12,707 bases of DNA, taken from the NCBI RefSeq assembly GCF_000003605.2, contig NW_003138868.1:7062-19768 (forward strand). Direction: 5' to 3'. Numbering within the stretch: the first letter of the stretch is position 1; every line of letters begins with the position of its first letter. The translations under genes and the position numbers were made by a program. Under the pieces are notes generated by a model, which ran no database searches, was not told the origin of the DNA, and saw only the letters and a program-made list of their open reading frames with translations. This document shows, in pieces, positions 1 to 8,144 of this stretch. This stretch comes from Saccoglossus kowalevskii. Taxonomy: Eukaryota; Hemichordata; Enteropneusta; Harrimaniidae.

Positions 1-345
1 ATACATTTTTACTGTATCTGTCTGATACATTCACTACCAGTATCGTGTTAATACTCACACTATTTATATTGTTACTTTCCCTATTAGTGTCGAATTGATA
101 CATTTTTACTGTATCTACCTGATACATTCACTACCAGTATCGTGTTGATACTCACTATATTTATATTGTTACTTTCAATACTAGTGTCATATTACTATTT
201 GGTACTATTTCAAATGATTTACTATATTGTATTACAGATATAGCAATGCTAGTTGTACATTGGTTAAACTATTATTATTATCTCCCTACCACTTCATTAA
301 TTGTATCTTCGTATTAGTTTTACTACTAGTATTGTATTTATACGT
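1..345. repeat. Hairpin minisatellite block A, with a 97-bp higher-order duplication
   Basis: Positions 1-97 are repeated at 98-193 with only a few differences, so the period is 97 bp. Inside each copy are shorter diverged monomers of the type ACTACCAGTATCGTGTTGATAC. Most carry palindromic arms GTATC/GATAC around 5 bases, for example 14-28, 39-55, 111-125 and 136-152. From about 194 the repeats decay (CTACTAGTATTG at about 320-335) and fade by about 345. No gene is seen. The block is cut by the window edge. Confidence 0.85.
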
Positions 346-1824
346 ACAATTCAGGTAATGTGCCAAATACGACCAGTGAGAGCGGGTAAAATTTATACTG
401 ACATTGGCTAAAATAATACGTATATGCCCACTTTTGCCTTAATTTACAACAACCTTTCTCACTCAGGAAATGTTATACTCAGAGAATAATTAATCTATAC
501 AGTGAGTGGAGTCACGTGATTCCATGGCAATAAATGTATCTTCAGTGTTTAAAGTTACCAAAATATACAGTATTTCAGATGACCATATTTATGATATCTA
601 ACATACCTGTAGTCGGTCACTTTCTATGGCAATCAAACGTTTTCACATATGTATCATATCTACCCACCTGATATCTTTACAACGGTGACATCTAGTGTCT
701 CCATTTACTGCAAGTATAGGTGTAGTTCTATGAACCCGTAGTAAGAATCGTAGTGCCTAATTTCAAACATTATCACATTGTTGAAATTAATAAACAAATC
801 TTAAAGAAAAACATTAATTATGTGCAGGAATTGCAGCATATAGCTTTTTTAAAATGTCAACACCCTGATACCCTAAATATTTAAAGTTATTGAGAATTGC
901 ACCTCTCTACTTGCCTGATAATTGAGATGTTCGTTGAATACAACGCCCAAATAAGGGTATGGGTGAGCACAATCAATGCTTCTATCGCCTATAACTACAA
1001 CAACTTTTGTTCTCACTTTCATTGCGAAAAATGATTCACAGTTGCCGTTTTCAGATTGGCAGATATGAACCGTTTCCTAAAACATGCGTACATTACTTCA
1101 TTGATGTCAGTGACAAGACATTATGGTAAACAAGATCAATTGTAGATAAACTCTCCAAACAATTGACGCAAGTGCGAACATGTGATTTCACAATAACTTC
1201 CCTTCGAAACCAGTTTTGTTCATAAACAATTTTACCCCTGGTATCCAGAAAATTAAGTAATCGGTTATTTTATAATAAAACTATAAATTTTGAAAAATGT
1301 TGACTGTTAACTATTTGCTTTGTAATTTAATCCATTGCACTGCTCTCGTGAGTATGTAAAATAATCGCTAAACTTTGATTGCTCAATGTTATCAATGCAA
1401 ACATCCTTTGCCGTTGTTTGCACGTCTCACAAAACCTATTTCATAGCGAATAATATTTACATTTATATTCGATTGAGTTTCATAAATGGGAGGAGCAATA
1501 TTTTCTTCCAATGCCCTTTTTGATGATTCATTGCATTGTAGCAGTTCATGTCGGGTTCATCGACATCATTTGTTTCATTATTGAACATTCTGTTGAACTT
1601 TGGATCAACTTTGGATCGCAGTCGTTCGGTTAATTTTACTATTGTTTTCTAAGTTTATAAGCATGTCATTTAACATTCTAAGGTTGTATGAATGGACTTG
1701 TGGTCGCCCTTTAGATCTCAAGTCAAATAGGCTATTATGTACGATGTCTTAAATTTGTCGTTTGGTCTTTTTGAACTTTTCTTTCCCCACTGTTATCGTA
1801 TATGCTTATGCTTAGTTGTGGTAC
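346..1824. other. No recognisable gene between the two minisatellite blocks
   Basis: This is unique-looking AT-rich sequence. There is a CACGTG site at 513-518 and a perfect 11-bp tandem duplication (AACTTTGGATC) at 1596-1617. Short open stretches, such as a minus-strand one at 1463-1648, are no longer than chance allows at this composition and match no family I recognise. It may be an insertion that split the repeat array, but I find no terminal repeats to prove it. Confidence 0.5.
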
Positions 1825-3115
1825 TGTTTTCATCTCGTCACTTTTACTAATTATATCTTACATTATTACAACTAGTATCTTTCTGATATTGTCCCTACTT
1901 TTATATAAATACCTTCACTACTTGTATGTTAGTGACACTATTACTATGCCACTTTTTATTAATTGTATATCTTAGTTAATGTTATTACTACCAGTATGAG
2001 TTATTACACTGTCCGTATAGTGATATAATATTATTTTTTTCAATTTTCACGAATTGTATCTTTAAGTTAGTAATAGTATCATTCTTAGTATCTTTCTGAT
2101 ACTATCCCTACTGTGATCTCACTACTCGTATCTTATTGATACTAATACTACTAAGACGAATCTTATGTTTTTACTACCAGTGTCTGCCTGATACTGTCAC
2201 TACATGTAACGTACTTCCACTTTCACTACTTGTATTTTAGTAACACTATTACTATTATCTTCATGCCACTTTTCACTGCATATTTTCTGGTATTACTATT
2301 ACTGATATTATCTTAATTATATTTTTACTATTCATAACGTCATGTTACTTCACCTTTTGTATCTTAGCAATACAATTACTATCAGTATCTTCCGCATACT
2401 GTTACTCGTTACTGTTATAGTTATATTACTAATTCTTTTTAAGTTAACTTCTAATATCGTTGTGATAAATTTGCTACTAGTATAGTTTTGACATTTTATT
2501 ACTCGTTTCATTGTGACATTTTACAGGTTTTTGACAATTTAACGTTAAATATCGTCGTAGTACTTTCTAAAATATTATGATGTCAATTTCCCTTCTTGTA
2601 ATGTTGCTATATATTCAGTTCTAGCGTCATCTTGGTACTTATACTACCAGCATTGTCATAATTCTGTTACTACTAATATTATTGTGGTACATTTTCTTCT
2701 AGTATCTTTATGAAACTTTTACTACTATTACGTTAATTATATTTTCACTCCAAGTACCATCATAAATATTTTTACAACTAATGTTGTCAACTTCTGGTAT
2801 TGTTGTAATACTTGCACTACTATTATCGTCATGTTTATATTACTACTAGTATCGTTGTGATACTGCTGTTACCATAATGACACTTTTACTACTAATATTG
2901 TCATGATACTCCCACTTCTAGTATCGCCAGACACTATTTCTACGAGCATTGTAGTAATTTATTCACTACTAGTGTTATTTCTATTACTTGCACCGTAGCA
3001 ATTATGATTTACTTCTAGTATTGTTATGATACTTTTACTTATATCGATGCAATAATTTTACTAATAGTATCGTCGTGATAAAATATATGCTAGTATCGTT
3101 TTGATACTTGAATAC
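1825..3115. repeat. Hairpin minisatellite block B, highly degenerate
   Basis: About 1.3 kb is built from diverged monomers of roughly 25-45 bp whose shared core is ACTACTAGTATCGTTGTGAT. The core is an imperfect palindrome, AGTATC-N5-GATACT. Clear examples are 1874-1890, 2087-2103, 2127-2143, 2848-2864, 3017-3033 and 3092-3108, and many others carry one damaged arm. The monomers are best preserved between 2800 and 3110. The open frame on the minus strand at 3035-3217 lies mostly in and next to this repeat and is not considered a gene. Confidence 0.85.
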
Positions 3116-4106
3116 GATAATGAAACAATCACATTTGTGATGAATAATACCAATGATAGTGAGATTGATGAAAATATCATTTTGTGTCACGCAGATGGTA
3201 ATGTCATCAGAGAACATACTATTTACATTTTAATTATTTTGTGAATACATTGCATACTGACATTTAAAATTATGAATCACATTATTGATATAACAGAGAT
3301 GACGAAAATTAAACAAAACTGTTCACAAGACCACAATCTCAAATTTGGAAGAAATATTAATTGTATCATGTTATAACAATGGCAAAGCTGATATACAAAC
3401 TGCTTCTACCAATGTTATGGTAATTAGAAGAAACTTTCTGTTTTTATAGATAATCGGAATGATTGGGGAAACATACACTATACAATGAATGATAAATAAA
3501 TAATTCATTGTGTATCTTGTATTAATAGATGTAATCTACCTGGGCCTGTTCTTATGATTTTTACCTAATTATATCACTTACAATTATGCAATTCATAACT
3601 GTATAATAATTTTTACTAATTGACAAAATATATCAAAAACTAAGAATAATATTACAGGAAAACTATTATTGGTATGGTATTATATTGTATAGAAATGTAT
3701 TTAATTTCATAATTTTTCAATGTATCACTTTCCTTTTCTGGAAATATCTTCAAATTATAAATATATGGTTTTAGAGGTATATTTGAGTTTGAGTAAAAGT
3801 ATTCTGGATTTTACCCTAAGCAGACATTGAGGCTTGCTTTCCAAACGAGCTCCGTTGCTTAACGTCATCGTTTTCTTATTTTTATGTGACGTTATTGACA
3901 TTTGCCTAAAAATCACCAAAATTGGTGTACTATTTGACTATTTATCGTGTGTCATAATTTTGTTATAATACCATCATTCATTTTTCAAACAATAACAAGT
4001 CGTTATTAATTACATTTAGTTCAACTATGATTATTTGCAGTACTTATGTATGTTATATGATTGTTGTTGTACTAGTCATTTACTCTCTCCACTTGCTAAA
4101 ATATTC
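3116..4106. other. No recognisable gene; AT-rich sequence upstream of the Deltex exon
   Basis: No exon with Deltex, RING or other recognisable coding content was found. There is a small perfect hairpin, ACAATGAAT (3482-3490) facing ATTCATTGT (3503-3511) across 12 bases. A slightly GC-richer patch lies at about 3810-3900. If the Deltex-like gene extends upstream, this is probably intron sequence. Confidence 0.5.
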
Positions 4107-4366
4107 TAGTCATATTGATCAATCAAACCCAGTACAACCATATCTTGATATGCAGTGTACGGGAGAGATACAATTCAAATAATTTAAATATTCATATTTT
4201 TCTATTAAGGTCAGAGTGAGCATCCTAACACAGTACAACCATATCGTGGTATGCAGTGTATGGACAGATACACTTCAGTAATTCAAATATTCATATTTCT
4301 ATATTCATTTCAGAGTGAACATCCTAACCCTGGACAACCATATCGTGGTATGCAGCTGACGGGATG
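4107..4366 (+). repeat. Three tandem copies of an intron-tail plus exon-start unit
   Basis: A unit of about 100 bp occurs three times. The shared ACAACCATATC core falls at 4134, 4235 and 4334, so the spacings are 101 and 99 bp. Each unit holds an AT-rich intron end and roughly the first 50 bases of the Deltex exon, up to the bases reading GMQ. Copy 3 is the one that continues into the real exon. Copy 2 keeps the acceptor (TCAG 4211-4214) and reads SEHPNTVQPYRGMQ in frame. Copy 1 is more diverged, and its acceptor AG has become AT. Copies 1 and 2 continue into the next copy's intron tail instead of exon sequence, as expected for tandem duplication across the intron-exon junction. Confidence 0.9.
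4211..4214 (+). promoter_or_regulatory. Candidate alternative 3' splice site in frame with the Deltex exon
   Basis: This TCAG lies at the start of repeat copy 2, exactly 99 bp before the main acceptor. From 4215 to 4313 there are 33 codons without a stop, in the same phase as the Deltex exon. An in-frame TAA at 4206-4208 closes the reading just upstream. Using this site would add 33 residues in front of the DTC domain. The preceding tract (TTTTTCTATTAAGG) is interrupted by purines, so the site looks weaker than the main one. Confidence 0.35.
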
Positions 4367-4501
4367 GCTGAATAACAGTGATGAAGGTCGGGAATTGTTA
4401 AGATTATTGAAGATTGCTTTTGATCATCGACTCACTTTTACCATCGGTAAAGACAACACTGTCATTGAGAATGGTATTACTCACAAGCAGTATAATCCAT
4501 T
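4314..4501 (+). CDS. Deltex-family E3 ubiquitin ligase, penultimate coding exon (DTC domain, first part)
   Basis: This exon encodes the first 62 residues and two bases of a Deltex C-terminal (DTC) domain. Deltex proteins are RING E3 ubiquitin ligases; their DTC domain follows the RING and in studied members binds ADP-ribose or NAD+. The reading opens with SEHPNPGQPYRGMQ, matching the family's HPxPGxxYxG start. It continues with EGRELLRLLKIAFDHRLTFT, matching the EGRxxLxLLxxAFxxRLxFTxG core. The exon is bounded by a TTTCAG acceptor (4308-4313) and a GTGAGT donor (4502-4507), starts in phase 0 and ends after two bases of a codon. Unspliced reading stops at once at 4503-4505, which supports the donor. 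The TSxTTG loop usual after the FTxG motif is shortened to KDN, and the usual WND/NE-xHHKT is ENGITHKQ. No RING exon was found upstream, so the gene is partial in this window. HPNPG resembles DTX3/DTX3L-type members, but I cannot assign a subfamily. Confidence 0.92.
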
Positions 4502-6534
4502 GTGAGTACAAACACCGAGTCACGTGCCAATCACATTCACCTGGTTCACCTTTATTTACATATATTAGATGAATTATATCAGTGTGTTCTAATAAAGACA
4601 ATCATTGCAATAAAATTGTTATACACTATTAAGCAAGACAGGTACCAAACTATATTGTGGATTTGATGAGAATCACATATTACGCTCTCTACTGGCTATT
4701 ATTATTAGTCACGTGAGATTAGGGTAAATAAAATAACCAAATTGTTAGGTTATACATGCAATGCAGCTAATTATACGTATTTGTCACTGGTAATATAATA
4801 CGGAATTATTTTGATATATTATCTTGTCTCAATGTATGACAAGCTTGTCATGTGTTTAATTGCATCACGTGGATCATTACAGTGTGAATATCTAGGTAAA
4901 TAATGACTGTTTTTAACAACCACTACATATTCCCATATTGCTCATTCAAGTAGTCACATGTCCTAACACATCACATGACTGAAATGTCAGGTTATACATT
5001 CATACATACCGTATATAATGAGTACGTATTTATCACTGGTAATCATAGACACAATAATTCAGCATTTCGTTCATACTAATTGTATATTATGTTTATGAGA
5101 TGCCCCAAACATCCACATTGCATCATATTATTTCTTAAATTAAGTTCTGGTCAATATTGCTAATAAAATGCAATACAATAAACAATTTCGATGTAGTATA
5201 CATTACGTTAGTGCGTATCAAGATCTTATGTCCAATAATGGCCTGGCCTAAATGTACAAAACTATGACAAAATATATCAATAAGTGCGATTCTGATAAAA
5301 CCACCTGGCAATTGTTATTGAACTTTTCTGAATAACCATTGTCTGCCTGAAGTGCGAGACTTAATATAGATTTCATACTAGTCAATAAGGTAGTATTTAT
5401 ATATACAAGTTGAACTGATTTGTTAAATAACAACACATATGGTTAATTATTCCAATCATCAATTACCTCGGCCATTACAAAACTAGATGTATGGACAGTA
5501 TTTAGATCCTTTGGATAATTTCTCCTTTTATAGCACGTAGTTCTGTACAATGATACGTGCTTGGGACGGTGGTTATTTCACAGATTAGTCATTTGCATAT
5601 GAATGTGTCAGACACAAGGTCACACAGCCACTGAAAAAAATCATTGATTTTGGTATTTTCATCTGCCGATTTTATCGAACTACAGCTATCCCATTCCTTT
5701 ATTTTTTGGTTTCCAATAGCCGTACACATTTGGATGCCCCTGCACATGTTAAAACAGACCTTGGTGGGAAAACAAATCGATTGTGCCGATAAACAAGCTT
5801 GAAAATCTTTGCTGTGACTTCATCAACGTTTCTATGAGTTTATGTTTTTTCAAAATACAAGGTCTTTAACAAAAAAATAACGTATACTTATTGTCGTCAG
5901 ATTAACACCAAATTTTCACAGCTTTAAGGTCACAATGAGAGGAACTTCAGTGTGTCCAGACAAACAATTTCATTGATTATTTACCAATGTGTTGTGGTTT
6001 GAGTTGGGGGCAATGCTACTAAAACAGAAATTAAAATTCAGGACACTACTTTTCAAAACGCGTTGCTTGAATAAAACTGACCAGACACATTCAATTTACC
6101 AGACTATTGATCAACTAGGAAAAGTTAAAAAAAACTTCTTATCACCAGCATAAATTTTTACAAAAAAAGTAATACGGGCATGGCTAACACGCCTTTGAAA
6201 AGCTTGAAGTCTGGCGATTCCAAAAATATATACTTTCTTCGGTCTATTTGTAGTCATTTGATCACAATTAGAAGATGAAAACAAGTATGCAAATAATAGT
6301 TCCGCTATCTTAACTGGATACTAACTTGACAAAACCCATATATCACCCATTACTGTTAATGGCCACACTCAATGCATAGGTGTGAATTGAAGTAAAACTA
6401 TACAATCACACTCATATGGTTGAACACATATTGATGTGGAGAATTCAATGGAAATTCAAACATTCACTCATACTCATTTTTTTATACAATATAATCAATA
6501 TTTAAAATTTTGTCATGAATGTTATCTATTACAG
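4502..6534 (+). other. Intron of the Deltex-like gene
   Basis: A 2,033-bp GT-AG intron runs from GTGAGT (4502) to a modest pyrimidine tract and TTACAG (6534). It splits the DTC domain after HKQYNP, in phase 2. It contains three CACGTG sites (4521, 4710, 4866), two CACATG sites (4955, 4972) and a pair of related ~50-bp segments (4746-4794 and 4988-5043). The part from about 5560 to 6250 is rich in A-runs and has no ORF, RNA gene or clear element boundary. No additional exon was recognised inside it. Confidence 0.85.
4746..5043 (+). repeat. Direct repeat pair within the Deltex intron (4746-4794 and 4988-5043)
   Basis: Both segments begin AGGTTATACAT and end TACGTATTTRTCACTGGTAAT, with a more variable and slightly longer middle in the second. 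The spacing is about 242 bp. Each is preceded, at about 245 bp spacing, by AGTCACRTG (CACGTG at 4710, CACATG at 4955). This suggests a larger decayed duplication of about 245 bp. Confidence 0.7.
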
Positions 6535-6610
6535 TTGGTTAACATCTGGTGGATGGAATGAATACTATAGAAAATTACGCAAACAACTTGCTGTTAAAGG
6601 AATCAAATAA
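6535..6610 (+). CDS. Deltex-family E3 ubiquitin ligase, terminal coding exon (end of DTC domain)
   Basis: This is the last coding exon of the Deltex-like gene. The acceptor TTACAG ends at 6534. The first base completes the split codon TT+T (Phe), and 24 further codons follow to TAA at 6608-6610. The reading WLTSGGWNEYYRKLRKQLAV, then KGIK, aligns with the family's carboxyl end, which is typically GYPDxxYLxxVxxELxxxGI. The tyrosine, leucine and terminal KGI positions match, and the protein ends where family members usually end. Joined to 4314-4501 it gives 264 nt, or 87 residues plus a stop, with no frame disruption. The usual GYPD motif is replaced by GGWNE, and the conserved Glu of the ExL pair is Gln (KQL). 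The splice assignment is supported by phase and by homology on both sides. Transcript evidence would settle it. Confidence 0.85.
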
Positions 6611-7510
6611 TCAACAGCCATGAGAAGGCGTTCTTTATCGACCTCCAGAAATTGTGTTAATATATAAATTGAGTTGACCAGATATAATATTTGCGTAATA
6701 TTAAATACTAATTATTCAGTATCTATAATTTGATGATTTATATGTTTAAGTTTGTAATTTTATGGTACTTTATATTTAATAATTCTTATCATCGGATTAC
6801 ACTGTGAGCGCCATCATTCTCCCACCAAAATGTTCATGTAACATTTTGCATATCTTTTATTCTTCTGGGAAAAAATCCTATTGTCAACAGGTGTTGGGGT
6901 TTATTTTGGGATTACTGACAAATATTGACTCTGATGTTTAAACGGTTAAACAGCAATAATACTAATAATTACATTCTGAATTTCAAATACACAATACATT
7001 TTTTGATACAAATGATTATTCGGTCCCCGCAACGTCCTGCATATATCAACTTTCAGTTAGGAAGGCATTATATATATTTGGTTGGCCGGAAATTTGTGTG
7101 ACAGTGTGTGGGGAATATACTTAATATTTAGATTTTTGCCTGACAGTTTCAAAATATGTTCGATTTGAACCATTGACATGCCTCTGTCATTTACGTGGAT
7201 GTATGAATGACTAATAGAGCAAATACAGTATGTGACTTTATCAAAAATGGATACTGCCACCTTGGGTTGATAAAATGTGAATTATTTTTCTTTCATATTA
7301 ATGCACAGATGTGACTTGTACATCTGAATAAACGTTTCTGCTCGAGTAATCAGCCCACTTTTGTTCTCTGTACAAGGTGTTGCATAATAGAAGCATGCTT
7401 GAGCGAAAATTCTCAAATTAGGCAAATGTACATTACCAATAATTAACAGCTATATGTGTACTCTTGCTCAGATAGAAGTCTTCAGTGATGCATGTGCACT
7501 GAATGTACAA
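6611..7510. other. 3' UTR and downstream DNA without a recognisable gene
   Basis: The first part is presumably the 3' UTR of the Deltex-like gene. The remainder is AT-rich without coding signals. The minus-strand open frame at 7057-7260 resembles no protein I know and has no flanking splice or promoter support. Confidence 0.5.
6700..6705 (+). terminator. Candidate polyadenylation signal (ATTAAA) of the Deltex-like gene
   Basis: ATTAAA is the commonest variant of the AATAAA signal and lies 90 bases after the stop codon. A T/G-rich stretch follows at about 6730-6765. The first perfect AATAAA downstream on this strand is at about 7328-7333, which would give a 3' UTR of about 720 bases. I cannot tell from sequence which is used. 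Confidence 0.3.
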
Positions 7511-7808
7511 GAACCCTAATGTTTCCAACTACATTCATTACCTGTATATTTGTATACAACAATTTACTGATAGACTATAAATTCATGAGGGCCTTATTTT
7601 TTATAATCACATTAATTTTCCTGTATGTTTGTATATATCAAACTATTAGTCCACAAGAACCTTAATTTCCAAAACCAAATACATTAGACTATTATTCCAC
7701 GAGAACTTTAATTTTTATACCCACATTCATCACCTGTATATATGAATACATCATATTATTGTTAGACTATTAATCCGTAAGCCTTCTAATTCAGCACATT
7801 CATTGAGT
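7511..7808. repeat. Degenerate ~78-bp tandem repeat, about four to five units
   Basis: Units begin near 7511, 7589, 7657, 7703 and 7781, each with a variant of GAACCTTAAT. They then run through CACATTCATYACCTGTATAT and end near AGACTATTAATCCACAA. Spacings are 78, 68, 46 and 78 bp. The third unit has lost about 30 bp, and the last is partial. No coding potential is seen. Confidence 0.75.
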
Positions 7809-7821
7809 GTTTTCAGTATAC

Positions 7822-7975
7822 ATAATAGTGGGATAAAAATAGATTTATTTCTGGTCCTGGTGCCATGCCATGTGAATTTTGCTGTCATTTTTATGCAAAT
7901 AAAATTCATGAAAACTACCTTTCAAATAAAAATACATGCTGACCAGAACCAAATCAATTATTTTGTCCTTATTAT
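7822..7975. mobile_element. 154-bp imperfect inverted repeat, possible MITE
   Basis: The 35-nt ends 7822-7856 and 7941-7975 are reverse complements at 26 of 35 ungapped positions. The inner part (GATTTATTTCTGGTC against GATTTGGTTCTGGTC) is the best preserved. The 84-bp centre has no ORF. I see no convincing target-site duplication, so an old decayed MITE is possible but unproved. Confidence 0.45.
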
Positions 7976-8039
7976 TTAATATATACTTGCCTTCTTTCAA
8001 TTGCTTTTGCTCTGTAATTTAAAACAATGAATCAAAGTG

Positions 8040-8135
8040 TAGACTTGCATAGAGTCTCCTGTTTATTTGTTGTTGTTTTCTCAATAAAATAAAATGTGTT
8101 GGAGTTACCGCGAATATCGTCTGTATGCAAGTCTA
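8040..8135. mobile_element. 96-bp MITE candidate with perfect 12-bp TIRs and 9-bp flanking repeats
   Basis: The ends TAGACTTGCATA (8040-8051) and TATGCAAGTCTA (8124-8135) are perfect reverse complements. Directly abutting them are ATCAAAGTG (8031-8039) and ATCAAAATG (8136-8144), which match at 8 of 9 positions, as expected of a target-site duplication. The 72-bp interior is non-coding. Duplications of 9 bp are typical of Mutator-like elements. If the true duplication is the inner 8 bp, a hAT-type element is also possible, though the ends do not fit the hAT consensus well. Confidence 0.6.
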
Positions 8136-8144
8136 ATCAAAATG

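Noticed and set aside
467-501. 35-base candidate plus-strand microexon between a good CTCACTCAG acceptor and GTGAGT
   Set aside because: Only one short frame is open, it encodes nothing recognisable, and no partner exons were found. It cannot be told from decoy splice sites.
668-707. Minus-strand candidate exon reading GDTRCHRCKDIR before GTGGGT
   Set aside because: The CxxC-like pair is suggestive, but only about 40 bases are involved and there is no second cysteine/histidine pair or neighbouring exon.
1596-1617. Perfect 11-bp tandem duplication AACTTTGGATC
   Set aside because: A single short slippage-type duplication; recorded but not informative by itself.
1463-1648. Minus-strand open stretch of about 61 codons, with a different frame open just upstream of it
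   Set aside because: No start near its beginning and no recognisable homology. Its length is within chance for this composition, and joining it to the upstream frame would require a frameshift.
1-3115. CRISPR array suggested by repeated palindromic units
   Set aside because: Repeat units are highly diverged, spacers are not of constant length, and the context is eukaryotic. It is a minisatellite.
3035-3217. 60-codon minus-strand ORF
   Set aside because: It lies across the end of the hairpin minisatellite and its sequence is largely repeat-derived.
4404-4601. 65-codon minus-strand ORF
   Set aside because: It lies antisense to the well-supported Deltex exon and is a shadow of it.
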